Shown: positions 14,766 to 22,036, counted from the first letter of the stretch. The stretch is 31,430 nucleotides of DNA from Hallerella sp963660435 (GCA_963660435.1 CAVKYI010000020.1:1-31430); one strand, 5' to 3'. Notes: generated by a model from the sequence alone, not told the origin. Numbers and translations: made by a program.

Positions 14766-16970
14766 ATGAAATTTTCAACTTGGCAAGGTCTTGCGATTGT
14801 CGGCGTTCTCGGGCTGTGCGTCTCTTGCAGTTCGACGACAGGCTCTTCGGACGATGATTACGAGGCGAGCTCCAGTTCCTTGGCCGCTTTGTCTAGCAGC
14901 TCGTCCATTCTGTCTTCCAGTTCGAAAGCGATCGTTCCCGATGCGGATTCCTCGCTGGTCGATACGAGCCTAGCCGCCCCGACCGGACTTTCGGCAACGG
15001 AAATCGATGGCAGCTGGATTCTTTCCTGGGACTATGCGGAAGAGTCGAAAAGTTCGGTCAAGGCTTTTGTCGTCCAGGTTCTCGACCTCGAAAGCGAGGA
15101 GGCTCCGGCCTGGAAGGAACTCGCGCAGACGATTCACGATGTCTATCGCTATCGCGTCGGCAAGCAGACTTCCACTTACCTCTATTACCGCGTCGCGGCA
15201 TTGGGCGCTGGCGGCGCCCGTTCCCAGTATTCGGAAGAAGTCCTTGTCCAGGTGACAAGCTCCGAAGTCGTGGACGGCAGTTCGAGCTCGACGGCTTCGA
15301 TCCTCTCCGCACCGACAAATCTCGCGGTGACGGAAATCGACGGCAGTCGGCTTCTTTCCTGGGGCTACGAGAACAACAGGAAAAATCCTGTCGATAGTTT
15401 CGTCGTCTATGTGCTCGACATGGAAGCGGAAGGGACTCCCGCCTGGAAATTCCTCGCGTCGGTTTCTCCGGATGTCTATCGCTATCGCGTGGAAAAGCTT
15501 TCTAGCAAGTATCTCTTCTATCGGGTCGCGGCGCGAAATTCCGCAGGCGATCTTTCCGAGTATTCGAACGAAGTGATGATCCAGGTCTCCGAGGAGGAAG
15601 CCGTGGAAGGCAGTTCGAGCTCCGGGGTTTCCGCCATCGCTTCGCCGACAGGACTTGCCGCGACGCAGATCGACGGCAGCTGGATCCTGTCGTGGAATTA
15701 CGAAGACAACCCGACTAATTCGGCGGTGAAGTTTGTCGTCCAGATTCTCGATCTCGAATATGCGTCCGACTGGGTTGATGACGGCAAAGTGCCTTCGACC
15801 GTGCAGCTCTATCGGATTGAAAATCCTCGCTATGCCTATTTCTACTACCGGGTGGCTGCGGAAAACGCCGCCGGGGAACGTTCCGCCTATTCCGACAAGA
15901 TTCTCGTCAATCTGAAGCAGACGACAGTTTCCGCTCCCGTCATCGAAGGAACGGAAGTCCTTTCGAAAAAGAAAACGCGCGTCCTTTACTGGTCGTTCGG
16001 CACGTCCTCCGTTTTCACGGCGAATGCCTTTGTCATCGACCAGCTGGACCTTTCGACGAACACCTGGACTTCTTTGGGAAAAGTCGATGCCTCCACCCTG
16101 CGTTACGAAATCGGCGTCTCTTCCGAAGACCGCTACTTCCGGGTTCGCGCATGCAACGCAAACGAGGATACGGTGACATCCGCCACCTACATGGTCTCGG
16201 CGGAAACGCTTGCCGCGCCGTCCGGGCTTTCGGCCTCTCGCGTCGCCCCGAGCGTCTGGCAGCTTTCCTGGAACTACTCGCGCAATTCTCTCCGCGAAGA
16301 GAAGGGATTCCTCGTGCAGGTCTCTTCGGACGGAAGCGCCAACTGGAAAGACGTCGAGGAAGTTTCCGCGGGCATTCTCTATTATTACGCAAGCGGCACC
16401 GACAACATCGAAAAGTATTTCCGCGTCGCAGCCTATGACGCGGACGATACGACGGACTACACTTCTCCGCTGCAACTCGTGGCGAACACGGACGAGATTC
16501 CCTATCGCGCCGACATGAAGCCCACGACGCCGACCGTGACCGTTTCCGCGATCGTGCAGAACGCTTCGGAATATGTAAACGGCGATTCCGTGAAAACGGA
16601 TTATCTCGACACGCTCGACTTCGTGATTTCCATCGGTTCGGGTTTCACGAACAAGAACATTCTCGCGTCGGAATACACGGAAAGTGTCCAATACGAAGTC
16701 CGCTGGTACACGGAATCCGCAAATTCCGCCGAAACGGAACTTATCGAAGCGGATAGGCTCGCCACGAAGTATTCGAATATCGGGAAATTGATAATCGCCA
16801 GCTTGAATACCGGAACGAAGGACGAACCTGGGGAAGGCTACAATTGTGGCGAGAAGGGGTTACAGAATCTTTACGGCCAGCTGCGCATTGTCTGGACGGA
16901 CACTAACGGTGTCATGGATTTCAGCGAATGGACGAATCCGCAGCGGGCGGGCCGCGTCTGTCGCGAGTAG
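14766..16970 (+). CDS. Cell-surface lipoprotein with five FN3-like domains and polyserine linkers
   Basis: A 734-residue lipoprotein. Residues 1-21 form a signal ending in VSC|SSTTGS. A low-complexity tract (EASSSSLAALSSSSSILSSSS pattern) follows, as is common in Fibrobacter secreted proteins. From about residue 71 there are five fibronectin type III-like domains, each opening with (A/S)P(T/S)GL or APV and containing a W.LSW.Y strand and a YYRVAA(Y/F)R(V)A strand. The first three are near-copies joined by further VDGSSSS/VEGSSSS linkers. A C-terminal region of about 140 residues has no repeat. AAAGGTGG just before the ATG at 14766 decides the start against a GTG nine bases upstream. It probably acts in adhesion or as a surface spacer; no enzyme motif is visible. 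Confidence 0.85.
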   Translation: MKFSTWQGLAIVGVLGLCVSCSSTTGSSDDDYEASSSSLAALSSSSSILSSSSKAIVPDADSSLVDTSLAAPTGLSATEIDGSWILSWDYAEESKSSVKAFVVQVLDLESEEAPAWKELAQTIHDVYRYRVGKQTSTYLYYRVAALGAGGARSQYSEEVLVQVTSSEVVDGSSSSTASILSAPTNLAVTEIDGSRLLSWGYENNRKNPVDSFVVYVLDMEAEGTPAWKFLASVSPDVYRYRVEKLSSKYLFYRVAARNSAGDLSEYSNEVMIQVSEEEAVEGSSSSGVSAIASPTGLAATQIDGSWILSWNYEDNPTNSAVKFVVQILDLEYASDWVDDGKVPSTVQLYRIENPRYAYFYYRVAAENAAGERSAYSDKILVNLKQTTVSAPVIEGTEVLSKKKTRVLYWSFGTSSVFTANAFVIDQLDLSTNTWTSLGKVDASTLRYEIGVSSEDRYFRVRACNANEDTVTSATYMVSAETLAAPSGLSASRVAPSVWQLSWNYSRNSLREEKGFLVQVSSDGSANWKDVEEVSAGILYYYASGTDNIEKYFRVAAYDADDTTDYTSPLQLVANTDEIPYRADMKPTTPTVTVSAIVQNASEYVNGDSVKTDYLDTLDFVISIGSGFTNKNILASEYTESVQYEVRWYTESANSAETELIEADRLATKYSNIGKLIIASLNTGTKDEPGEGYNCGEKGLQNLYGQLRIVWTDTNGVMDFSEWTNPQRAGRVCRE
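14976..15932 (+). repeat. Three tandem FN3 units with an exact 333-base period
   Basis: The opening codons of the first three FN3 domains fall at 14976, 15309 and 15642, an exact spacing of 333 bases (111 codons). The third unit is 291 bases, having lost its serine linker. Shared blocks include ATEIDGSWILSW, FVVQVLDLE, YRYRV and YYRVAA. The fourth and fifth domains (from 15933 and 16215) are much more diverged, so the first three reflect a later tandem duplication. Confidence 0.85.
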
Positions 16971-17004
16971 AGCCTTTTTCCGCATAGAGTTTGACAAAAC
17001 GAAG

Positions 17005-17037
17005 CTCCACGCCTTTCTTCGGAAACGGGGAGTTTTT
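17005..17037 (+). terminator. Intrinsic terminator after the FN3 lipoprotein gene
   Basis: CTCC (17005-17008) pairs with GGAG (17029-17032). Inside lies TTTC-TTCG-GAAA, a four-base stem with a stable UUCG loop. Five T follow at 17033-17037. The outer stem is short, so strength is uncertain. It ends 2 bases before the -10 box of the next gene. Confidence 0.5.
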
Positions 17038-17039
17038 GT

Positions 17040-17045
17040 TATATT
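17040..17045 (+). promoter_or_regulatory. Putative -10 box, leaderless start of the AAA-ATPase gene
   Basis: TATATT is followed by exactly 6 bases and then the ATG at 17052, with no Shine-Dalgarno. A start site at the usual distance would be the A of ATG itself. A TTGACA at 16991-16996 is too far away to serve as its -35. Confidence 0.45.
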
Positions 17046-17051
17046 GTCGGT

Positions 17052-18635
17052 ATGGCCTTGAAAATATTTCCCATCGGTGTCCAGGATTTTGCGAAAATTC
17101 GAAACGAAGGCAAGTACTATGTCGATAAGACGGATCTTGTCTATCGCTTGACGCACACGAACGATTACTATTTCCTCAGCCGTCCGCGCCGTTTTGGAAA
17201 ATCGCTCCTGATAAGCACGCTGGAGTGTTATTTCGAGGGTCGCCGGGAACTGTTTGCTGGTCTCGCCATGGAGCGTCTCGAAAAGGAATGGAAAAGGTAT
17301 CCCGTCCTGAAAATAAGCTTTGCGGGAAACAAGTATATCACGGAACAGGATCTGGCGGATACGCTCCAGAACAAGCTTTCCGAATTTGAGAAAATGTATG
17401 GGCTTCCCGTCGAGCGCAGCCGCGCCTGGGGCGTCCGGCTTGAAAACGTTCTGAAGGCCGCATACGGGAAAACCGGGATGCAGCCGGTCGTCCTGGTCGA
17501 TGAGTACGACGCTCCGCTTCTTGACAGCATGGACAAGCCGGAATTGCAGCTGACCTTGAAAGAGGAAATCCGAAAGTTCTTCAGCCCTCTCAAGGATTTG
17601 GGCGGCATTCTCCGTTTCGTGTTCCTCACGGGAATTTCAAAGTTCAGCCAACTTTCCATTTTTAGCGAGCTGAACAATTTGAACACCATCACAATGGATG
17701 ATGACTATGCGGCACTCTGCGGCATTACCAAGGAAGAGCTTCTGCTCCAGATGCAGCCCGAAATACAGACGCTCGCCGACAAGAATGGCTTGACGTACGA
17801 AGAAGCCTGCGAGGCTCTCCAGCGAAAATACGACGGCTACCACTTCAGCAAGAATTCGCCGGACATTTACAATCCGTTTAGCCTAATAAATTGTCTGAGC
17901 AAGGGTGAACTTGCCAACTACTGGTTTTCGACTGGCACTCCGACGATTCTGACGAAGCTTGTCTGCCGATACAGGATGGACCCCGAGTCGTTTGTCGAGG
18001 GATTCCCGGCGGACGAGGAAATGTTCAACGCGCCGACGGAAACGGCGACGGATCCACTCCCGATGCTCTACCAGAGCGGCTACCTGACCATCAAGAAATT
18101 TAACGCCGGCGATTTTTCACCCTATGTTCTCGGCTTTCCGAACGAAGAGGTCAAGGAAGGGTTTACGAGAAGCCTGCTCGCCTATTACGGTAGCCAGGGG
18201 ACTGCCTACGTGACGGCGGCTAGCGAAATCATCAAGGGATTCAGGGTTGGCGATATCGACAGGGTGCTGGAAATCACCAAGGCGTATCTGAGCCGGATTC
18301 CATACGATGCGGAAAAGCAGGACGAATTGCATTACAAGACGGTTGTCTATTGTCTTTTCCTCTTGATAACGCCATATGTCGTCCGTTGTGAAGAAAAGTC
18401 TGCCGCCGGGAGAGCGGACATTGTCGTGGAGACCGCCGACGCCGTCTATGTGTTCGAATTCAAGCTAAGCGGTAACGGCTCCGCGGAAGAAGCTCTTCGC
18501 CAGATAGACAACAAGGGCTACCTGATTCCTTATTCCGCAACGCTTGCCGCGGACGGCTCCCCGAAAAAGCTGTACAGGATCGGCGTGAGCTTTGACGCGA
18601 AAAGGCGGACCATCGGCGAGTGGGTGGTTCGCTGA
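17052..18635 (+). CDS. AAA-ATPase-like protein with C-terminal PD-(D/E)XK nuclease domain
   Basis: A 527-residue protein of the AAA-ATPase_like / PDDEXK_9 (DUF1703) family, abundant in anaerobic gut bacteria and archaea, often in many copies per genome. The N-terminal GVQDFAKIRNEGKYYVDKT is the family signature. A modified Walker A follows (SRPRRFGKSLLIST, about 43-56), with Walker B VVLVDEYDAPL near 148. The C-terminal domain has GRADIVVE with Asp456 and FEFKL with Glu469 and Lys471, the nuclease D...ExK triad. Length is typical. A role in mobile-element biology or defence is often guessed but not established. It stands alone, directly upstream of the AT-rich island; its own base composition matches the host chromosome. 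Confidence 0.93.
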   Translation: MALKIFPIGVQDFAKIRNEGKYYVDKTDLVYRLTHTNDYYFLSRPRRFGKSLLISTLECYFEGRRELFAGLAMERLEKEWKRYPVLKISFAGNKYITEQDLADTLQNKLSEFEKMYGLPVERSRAWGVRLENVLKAAYGKTGMQPVVLVDEYDAPLLDSMDKPELQLTLKEEIRKFFSPLKDLGGILRFVFLTGISKFSQLSIFSELNNLNTITMDDDYAALCGITKEELLLQMQPEIQTLADKNGLTYEEACEALQRKYDGYHFSKNSPDIYNPFSLINCLSKGELANYWFSTGTPTILTKLVCRYRMDPESFVEGFPADEEMFNAPTETATDPLPMLYQSGYLTIKKFNAGDFSPYVLGFPNEEVKEGFTRSLLAYYGSQGTAYVTAASEIIKGFRVGDIDRVLEITKAYLSRIPYDAEKQDELHYKTVVYCLFLLITPYVVRCEEKSAAGRADIVVETADAVYVFEFKLSGNGSAEEALRQIDNKGYLIPYSATLAADGSPKKLYRIGVSFDAKRRTIGEWVVR

Positions 18636-18728
18636 GTTACATGATTGAAAGTTAAAAGGAAGCGAAGAAAGGAATTGATAAAGTTTTGATGCTCCGCATC
18701 ATCTTAAAAAAATCTATATTCTTTGTGT
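18636..18728 (+). other. Intergenic spacer with small hairpin and -10 box before element A
   Basis: TGATGC (18687-18692) pairs with GCATCA (18696-18701) around a 3-base loop. It is followed by an A-rich run, not a T-tract, so it is not a normal terminator on this strand. TATATT at 18715-18720 lies 8 bases before the conserved start of element A (ACATAGAGAG) and would place a transcript start there. Confidence 0.4.
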
Positions 18729-18955
18729 ACATAGAGAGTTTTGCTCTTGTCCTCGTTTGAAACTTCGACAATTTCAATTCCAAAGGACAGGCCAAACGCT
18801 CACGCTTGCCGATTGCATTTGCATGATGGCATCGTTTATGCGCATCACTTATGCGCAGGACGACCTTTAGGGGCGTGGGTTGTTTGCGTTTATTTTGGTA
18901 GGGCAGTCGAAGGCCTCAAACGAGTAAACGCATTCAATTCACGCCCATTTTTTTT
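18729..18955 (+). ncRNA. Structured repeat element, copy A (candidate leader RNA)
   Basis: Element of unknown identity, defined by comparison with copy C (29225-29400, minus). In order: AGAG/CTCT mini-hairpin; stem P1, 18746-18752 with 18785-18791; within its loop a variable arm at 18752-18769; stem P2, AAACGCTCACGC at 18794-18805 with 18873-18885; a variable 3' arm at 18906-18924 that pairs with the first arm in 9 plus 7 base pairs; and a terminator-like hairpin P3 made of GGGCGTG (18871-18877) with CACGCCC (18940-18946) and GCGTTT (18886-18891) with AAACGC (18926-18931), followed by eight T. P2 and P3 share a strand and exclude each other. The P2 loop here is 67 bases against 6 in copy C. 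The element lies upstream of, and points towards, the restriction-modification genes. Function is inferred, not known. Confidence 0.6.
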
Positions 18956-18997
18956 ATGTGTAAATTAAATGCGGGACGGGAACGGGCTCTTGCCGGG

Positions 18998-19056
18998 TTT
19001 GCTCTCGTTCTCGTTTGAAACTTCGACAATTTCAATTCCAAAGAATAAGACAAACG
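18998..19056 (+). repeat. Structured repeat element, partial copy B
   Basis: A 34-base stretch, 19010-19043, is identical to 18752-18785 in copy A and is preceded by the same TTTGCTCT. The P1 stem is kept with changes on both sides (19004-19011 with 19042-19049, seven of eight pairs). After about 19056 similarity to copies A and C is lost, and no convincing partner for the variable arm is found before the methyltransferase gene at 19222. The remaining 165 bases hold no gene I can support; a frame starting near 18999 stops at about 19063. Copy B is probably a truncated duplicate of A. Confidence 0.6.
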
Positions 19057-19221
19057 TTTGCGCCTCTCTGTAGGCGATAATTTCGGGCGTCGCTTTGCGT
19101 CCGGGATTCGTGTGCGTACATTTTTGTGCGTTTGCGGGCGTTTTCTTTCGCTCTTTTTGAAATAGCGGTTTCGTTTCCGGTCGAGGGTGGACTCGTTCAC
19201 CTTTAACGTGAGGAACGAAGA

Positions 19222-20223
19222 GTGGCAGCGAAAAATAAACCAGAAAGAATCAAAGTCCTTTCCCTGTTTTCTGGTTGTGGTGGGCTTGATTTGGGGTTTG
19301 AAAAAGCAGGCTTTTCAACTGTTTGGGCTAATGAATTTGATAAAACCATTTGGGCTACGTTTGAAACTAATTTTCCAAAAACGGTTTTAGATCGCAGAAG
19401 CATCACTGAAATATCGGTGGATGAAATTCCTAACTGCGACGGCATGATAGGGGGACCGCCTTGCCAAAGTTGGAGTGAAGCAGGAGCAGGTCGCGGAATA
19501 AATGACAAAAGAGGAAAACTGTTTTTTGATTACATTAGGATTCTTAGGGCGAAGCTACCAAAGTTTTTTCTTGCGGAAAATGTATCGGGTATTTTGAGCA
19601 ATAAACATATTGCCGCTTTTAATGAATTTTTACAATGTTTTTCAGACGCGGGCTATAATGTTTGTTGGAAATTGGTAAATGCAAACGATTACAATGTCCC
19701 CGAAGACAGGGAGCGTGTAATCATTGTGGGATATCGAAAGGATTTGAAAAGACAATTTGAATTTCCCAAACCGTGCGATAAAAAATTGAACTTAAGGGAT
19801 GCCATTGGAGACTTGCCCAAAGCTGCTTCGGCTTTGGAAAAAAATAAAGCGAATCCAAATCTTTCGATAAATAATCATGAATATATGGTAGGAAATTGGT
19901 CTCCGATTTTTATGTCTAGAAACAGGGTTCGTTCCTGGAACGAGCCTTCCTTTACCATTCAGGCAGGAGGCAGACAGGCTCCCATTCATCCGGATGCGCC
20001 TAAGATGGTGAGGGTTGAACCGAATAGATTTGTTTTTGCTCCGGGACACGAACAGGAGTATCGTCGCCTAAGCGTTCGCGAATGTGCACGGATACAGACT
20101 TTTCCCGATGATTTCAAATTTATCTATTCGGATGTTTCGGTAGGATACAAAATGATAGGTAACGCCGTACCTGTAAATTTAGCCTTTGCGATGGCTGCTA
20201 GAATCAGAGAGGATTTGGGATGA
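19222..20223 (+). CDS. C5-cytosine DNA methyltransferase, M.HaeIII-like (predicted GGCC)
   Basis: A 333-residue type II modification enzyme that would methylate cytosine within its recognition site to protect host DNA. All key motifs are present: LFSGCGGLDLGF (I, SAM binding), GGPPCQSWSEAGAGRGI (IV, catalytic Cys), FFLAENVSGI (VI), PEDRERVIIVGYR (VIII), the target-recognition block, RRLSVRECARIQTFPDDF (IX) and GNAVPVNLA (X). From memory it matches M.HaeIII closely even in the target-recognition part (NHEYMVGNWSPIFMSRNRV, WNEPSFTIQAGGRQ, HPDAPKM), so GGCC is the predicted site. The start is GTG, 9 bases after GAGG. Base composition is clearly AT-richer than the flanks, suggesting transfer. Its stop overlaps the restriction gene start (ATGA). 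Confidence 0.95.
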   Translation: MAAKNKPERIKVLSLFSGCGGLDLGFEKAGFSTVWANEFDKTIWATFETNFPKTVLDRRSITEISVDEIPNCDGMIGGPPCQSWSEAGAGRGINDKRGKLFFDYIRILRAKLPKFFLAENVSGILSNKHIAAFNEFLQCFSDAGYNVCWKLVNANDYNVPEDRERVIIVGYRKDLKRQFEFPKPCDKKLNLRDAIGDLPKAASALEKNKANPNLSINNHEYMVGNWSPIFMSRNRVRSWNEPSFTIQAGGRQAPIHPDAPKMVRVEPNRFVFAPGHEQEYRRLSVRECARIQTFPDDFKFIYSDVSVGYKMIGNAVPVNLAFAMAARIREDLG

Positions 20224-21059
20224 GCAATATTATCGATGCCTTTTTAAATATGGTGAATTACAAGAACAATACGCTTTTAACAAATAGTCAGGGAATCAAT
20301 CGGGCCAATAATGCAGGGGATGGTCTTGAGGAATTTGTTAAAGATATGTTTGCCGGGACATTTAATAAAAAGGGAGAATCTCGTTTGTTAGAAATACAGA
20401 AGGAATTTTCTTATTTAGGTAATAATTCGAATCCGCCTGATGCGATGCTTAAAAATGGGGATGCCATTGAGATAAAGAAAATAGAAACTCCCAATGCTTC
20501 ATTGGCGTTGAACAGTAGTCACCCCAAGTACAAGTTATTTCGCTCAAGTCCAATGATATCCGAGGCTTGCCGGAATGCGGAATGCTGGAATGAAAAGGAT
20601 ATCGTTTATGTCGTAGGTTATGTGAATGGAGGAAAATTAAAGGCTCTTTCGATGGTCTATGGAATGGATTACTGTGCAAATGAATCTTGTTATCTTCGAT
20701 TAAAGAGTGCTATTAAGCAAGGTGTGGAAGAAATTTCTGGAATTGAATTTTCTGAATCTCGGGAATTAGGGCATATAAATAAGGTGGATCCTTTGGGAAT
20801 AACGTATATGAGGGTACGCGGGATGTGGGGCATAGAAAATCCGTGGAAAGTATTTTCATATGTCTTTAAAAAAAAGGAGGATGATTTTTCTATGATGTGC
20901 ATTGTTAGAAAAAATAAATGGGAAACATTTGAAAATAGGGAAAAATTTTTCCGGGTGGCTGCGCAGACAGAAAATCTTGAAATTAAAGAGATTAGAATTA
21001 AAGACCCTGATAACCCAGCTTTGCTAAATGAGGCAAATCTTATAACATTTCATTTTTAA
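20220..21059 (+). CDS. Type II restriction endonuclease, NgoPII family (predicted GGCC)
   Basis: A 279-residue protein resembling the NgoPII family of GGCC-cutting endonucleases. Recognisable blocks are the N-terminal INRANNAGDGLEEFVKDMFAGTF, then FSYLGNNSNPPDAMLKNGDAIEIKK (about residues 61-85), which supplies the PD...ExK metal-binding site, then LALNSSHPKYKLF, ISEACRNAECWNEKDIVYVVG and YGMDYCA. It is translationally coupled to the methyltransferase, which is the standard partner arrangement, and both predicted specificities agree. AT-rich like its partner. No controller (C) protein gene is present, so any delay of endonuclease expression must come from another mechanism. The 3' end overlaps the convergent small gene by 20 bases. 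Confidence 0.92.
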   Translation: MSNIIDAFLNMVNYKNNTLLTNSQGINRANNAGDGLEEFVKDMFAGTFNKKGESRLLEIQKEFSYLGNNSNPPDAMLKNGDAIEIKKIETPNASLALNSSHPKYKLFRSSPMISEACRNAECWNEKDIVYVVGYVNGGKLKALSMVYGMDYCANESCYLRLKSAIKQGVEEISGIEFSESRELGHINKVDPLGITYMRVRGMWGIENPWKVFSYVFKKKEDDFSMMCIVRKNKWETFENREKFFRVAAQTENLEIKEIRIKDPDNPALLNEANLITFHF

Positions 21060-21273
21060 AGGGAATCCCCAATGTGTAGGCGATGTTGTCAAGAATCCTA
21101 AACTCATCATCTACACAAAGGCTTAATTTCTTGTGTGTTGGGCCACACAGAGAAAAGCGCCCATTCATCATCAAGTATTTTTCAAGAATTAAAGAGATTT
21201 CTTCATTGCTTATCTCGTAATTTTCTTGAAGTACTTCATGGATGGCGTTGAGTTTATCCTTGTTGCTTATCAT
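21040..21273 (-). CDS. Small hypothetical protein
   Basis: A 77-residue predicted cytosolic protein, acidic and helical at the N-terminus (NKDKLNAIHEVLQENYEISNEEISLILEKYL), followed by a short strand-rich part (GRFSLCGPTHKKLSLCVDDEFRILDN). No family recognised. A good AAGGGA lies about 5 bases before the ATG, which argues that it is a real gene despite its size. Its last 20 bases overlap the end of the restriction gene on the other strand. It shares the AT-rich composition of the restriction-modification pair and probably arrived with it. Confidence 0.6.
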   Translation of the reverse strand: MISNKDKLNAIHEVLQENYEISNEEISLILEKYLMMNGRFSLCGPTHKKLSLCVDDEFRILDNIAYTLGIPFKNEML

Positions 21274-21401
21274 AAAATCCCTTTATTCTATAAAACAAAA
21301 GCTAACAACATCGTTAAGACAATAAATGACAATTTTGGTTTTGAAAAAAATTGCGTCGCGAATTCTCATCGTCAAGTAAATCGAATTTAGGCGGAAAAGC
21401 G

Positions 21402-21433
21402 AAAAAAAATCCCCGGAAGATGAATTCCAGGGA
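21402..21433 (-). terminator. Terminator-like hairpin on the minus strand
   Basis: TCCC (21410-21413) and GGAA (21415-21418) pair with TTCC (21425-21428) and GGGA (21430-21433). On the minus strand the hairpin is followed by eight T (21409-21402). A 9-base inverted repeat, GGAAAAGCG (21393-21401) and CGCTTTTCC (21454-21462), brackets it. It would insulate the small gene at 21273 from upstream minus-strand transcription or attenuate it. The rest of the 208-base gap (21274-21481) shows nothing else. Confidence 0.4.
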
Positions 21434-21481
21434 CGGTCAGGTTTCTAGCTTGTCGCTTTTCCACCACGAAAAGGACAGGCT

Positions 21482-22036
21482 ATGAGACTCAACCGTGAAC
21501 TAAGATACCAAATCAAGGCTCTCCTGGATGCCCGGCTCTTCCAGAAGGATGTCGCGAGACAGCTCGGGATCACTCCCGGAGCCCTGTCGAAGGAGCTGAA
21601 CAAGAACGGAGGTAGGGATGGGTTTACCGTTTCCGCTGAAGACAGAAAAATGAACAAGATCAAGCAACAGTTGTGGGGTTTCGAAAGGGAACGGGAACCT
21701 CGCCTCGATGATGGCGGACGCGCTAACGAGCTACGAGGCGATTCCCGTCGAAAAAAAGAAGGGGGCTGCGGGCTTGTTCCGCCCAGGATGCATTCCACCG
21801 AGCAAGTGACGCCTTTATTGCCAATCCTCGTTTCCGGGGCATGCGAATTTCGTTTCCCGCTGCGGGGCGGAGATCGACCGAGCGAACTTGGCGGCTGCGG
21901 TCCGTGGAAAGCCCGGAACGCCCGATGCGATGGCAGGATATGCGGAGGCTTCGGTCTGGCGTTTTTGTTGTGGGTTGAAATGTGGGACAGCTCTTCGTGG
22001 GCGGCCCATTTTCCCTTTCTATATTTTCCCATATGA
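21482..22036 (+). pseudogene. Truncated IS30-family transposase (N-terminal HTH only)
   Basis: The first about 65 residues (RELRYQIKALLDARLFQKDVARQLGITPGALSKELNKNGG, then DGFTVSAEDRKMNK) are a clear IS30-type helix-turn-helix start, with an AAAGGA before the ATG. After about 21680 the similarity ends. The frame stays open to 22036 but reads as low-complexity, Arg/Gly/Cys-rich sequence with no DDE catalytic core. It is most likely a decayed transposase joined to unrelated sequence. The stretch 21700-22020 also has an open frame on the opposite strand (22009-21815) and no supported gene. The stop overlaps the ruvX ATG by chance or coupling. Alternatively it is a small standalone HTH protein. 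Confidence 0.6.
22020..22025 (+). promoter_or_regulatory. Putative -10 box, leaderless start of ruvX
   Basis: TATATT is followed by 7 bases and the ruvX ATG at 22033, with no Shine-Dalgarno between. Same arrangement as at 17040. Inference from pattern. Confidence 0.45.

Noticed and set aside
14970..16691. 573-codon open frame antisense to the FN3 lipoprotein
   Set aside because: Its repeats merely mirror the FN3 repeats and its composition is that of a reverse-strand shadow.
16991..16996. TTGACA as the -35 of the AAA-ATPase promoter
   Set aside because: It is more than 40 bases from the TATATT at 17040, and no -10-like hexamer lies 17 bases downstream of it.
18906..18924. A GGCC site in the copy A arm as a methylation-dependent switch for the GGCC methyltransferase
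   Set aside because: GGCC occurs many times in the window, copy C lacks it at the same place, and nothing links it to a promoter element.
18741..18968. 75-codon TTG-initiated open frame through element A, with a similar one through C
   Set aside because: The shared residues (for example AWVV) follow from conserved DNA blocks, the arms change without regard to codons and copy B has an early stop, so an RNA or DNA structure explains it better than a leader protein.
18729..19056. Copies A and B as integron attC sites
   Set aside because: The imperfect palindrome layout is reminiscent, but the conserved RYYYAAC and GTTRRRY core sites are not found, the two full copies point in opposite directions and no integrase is present.
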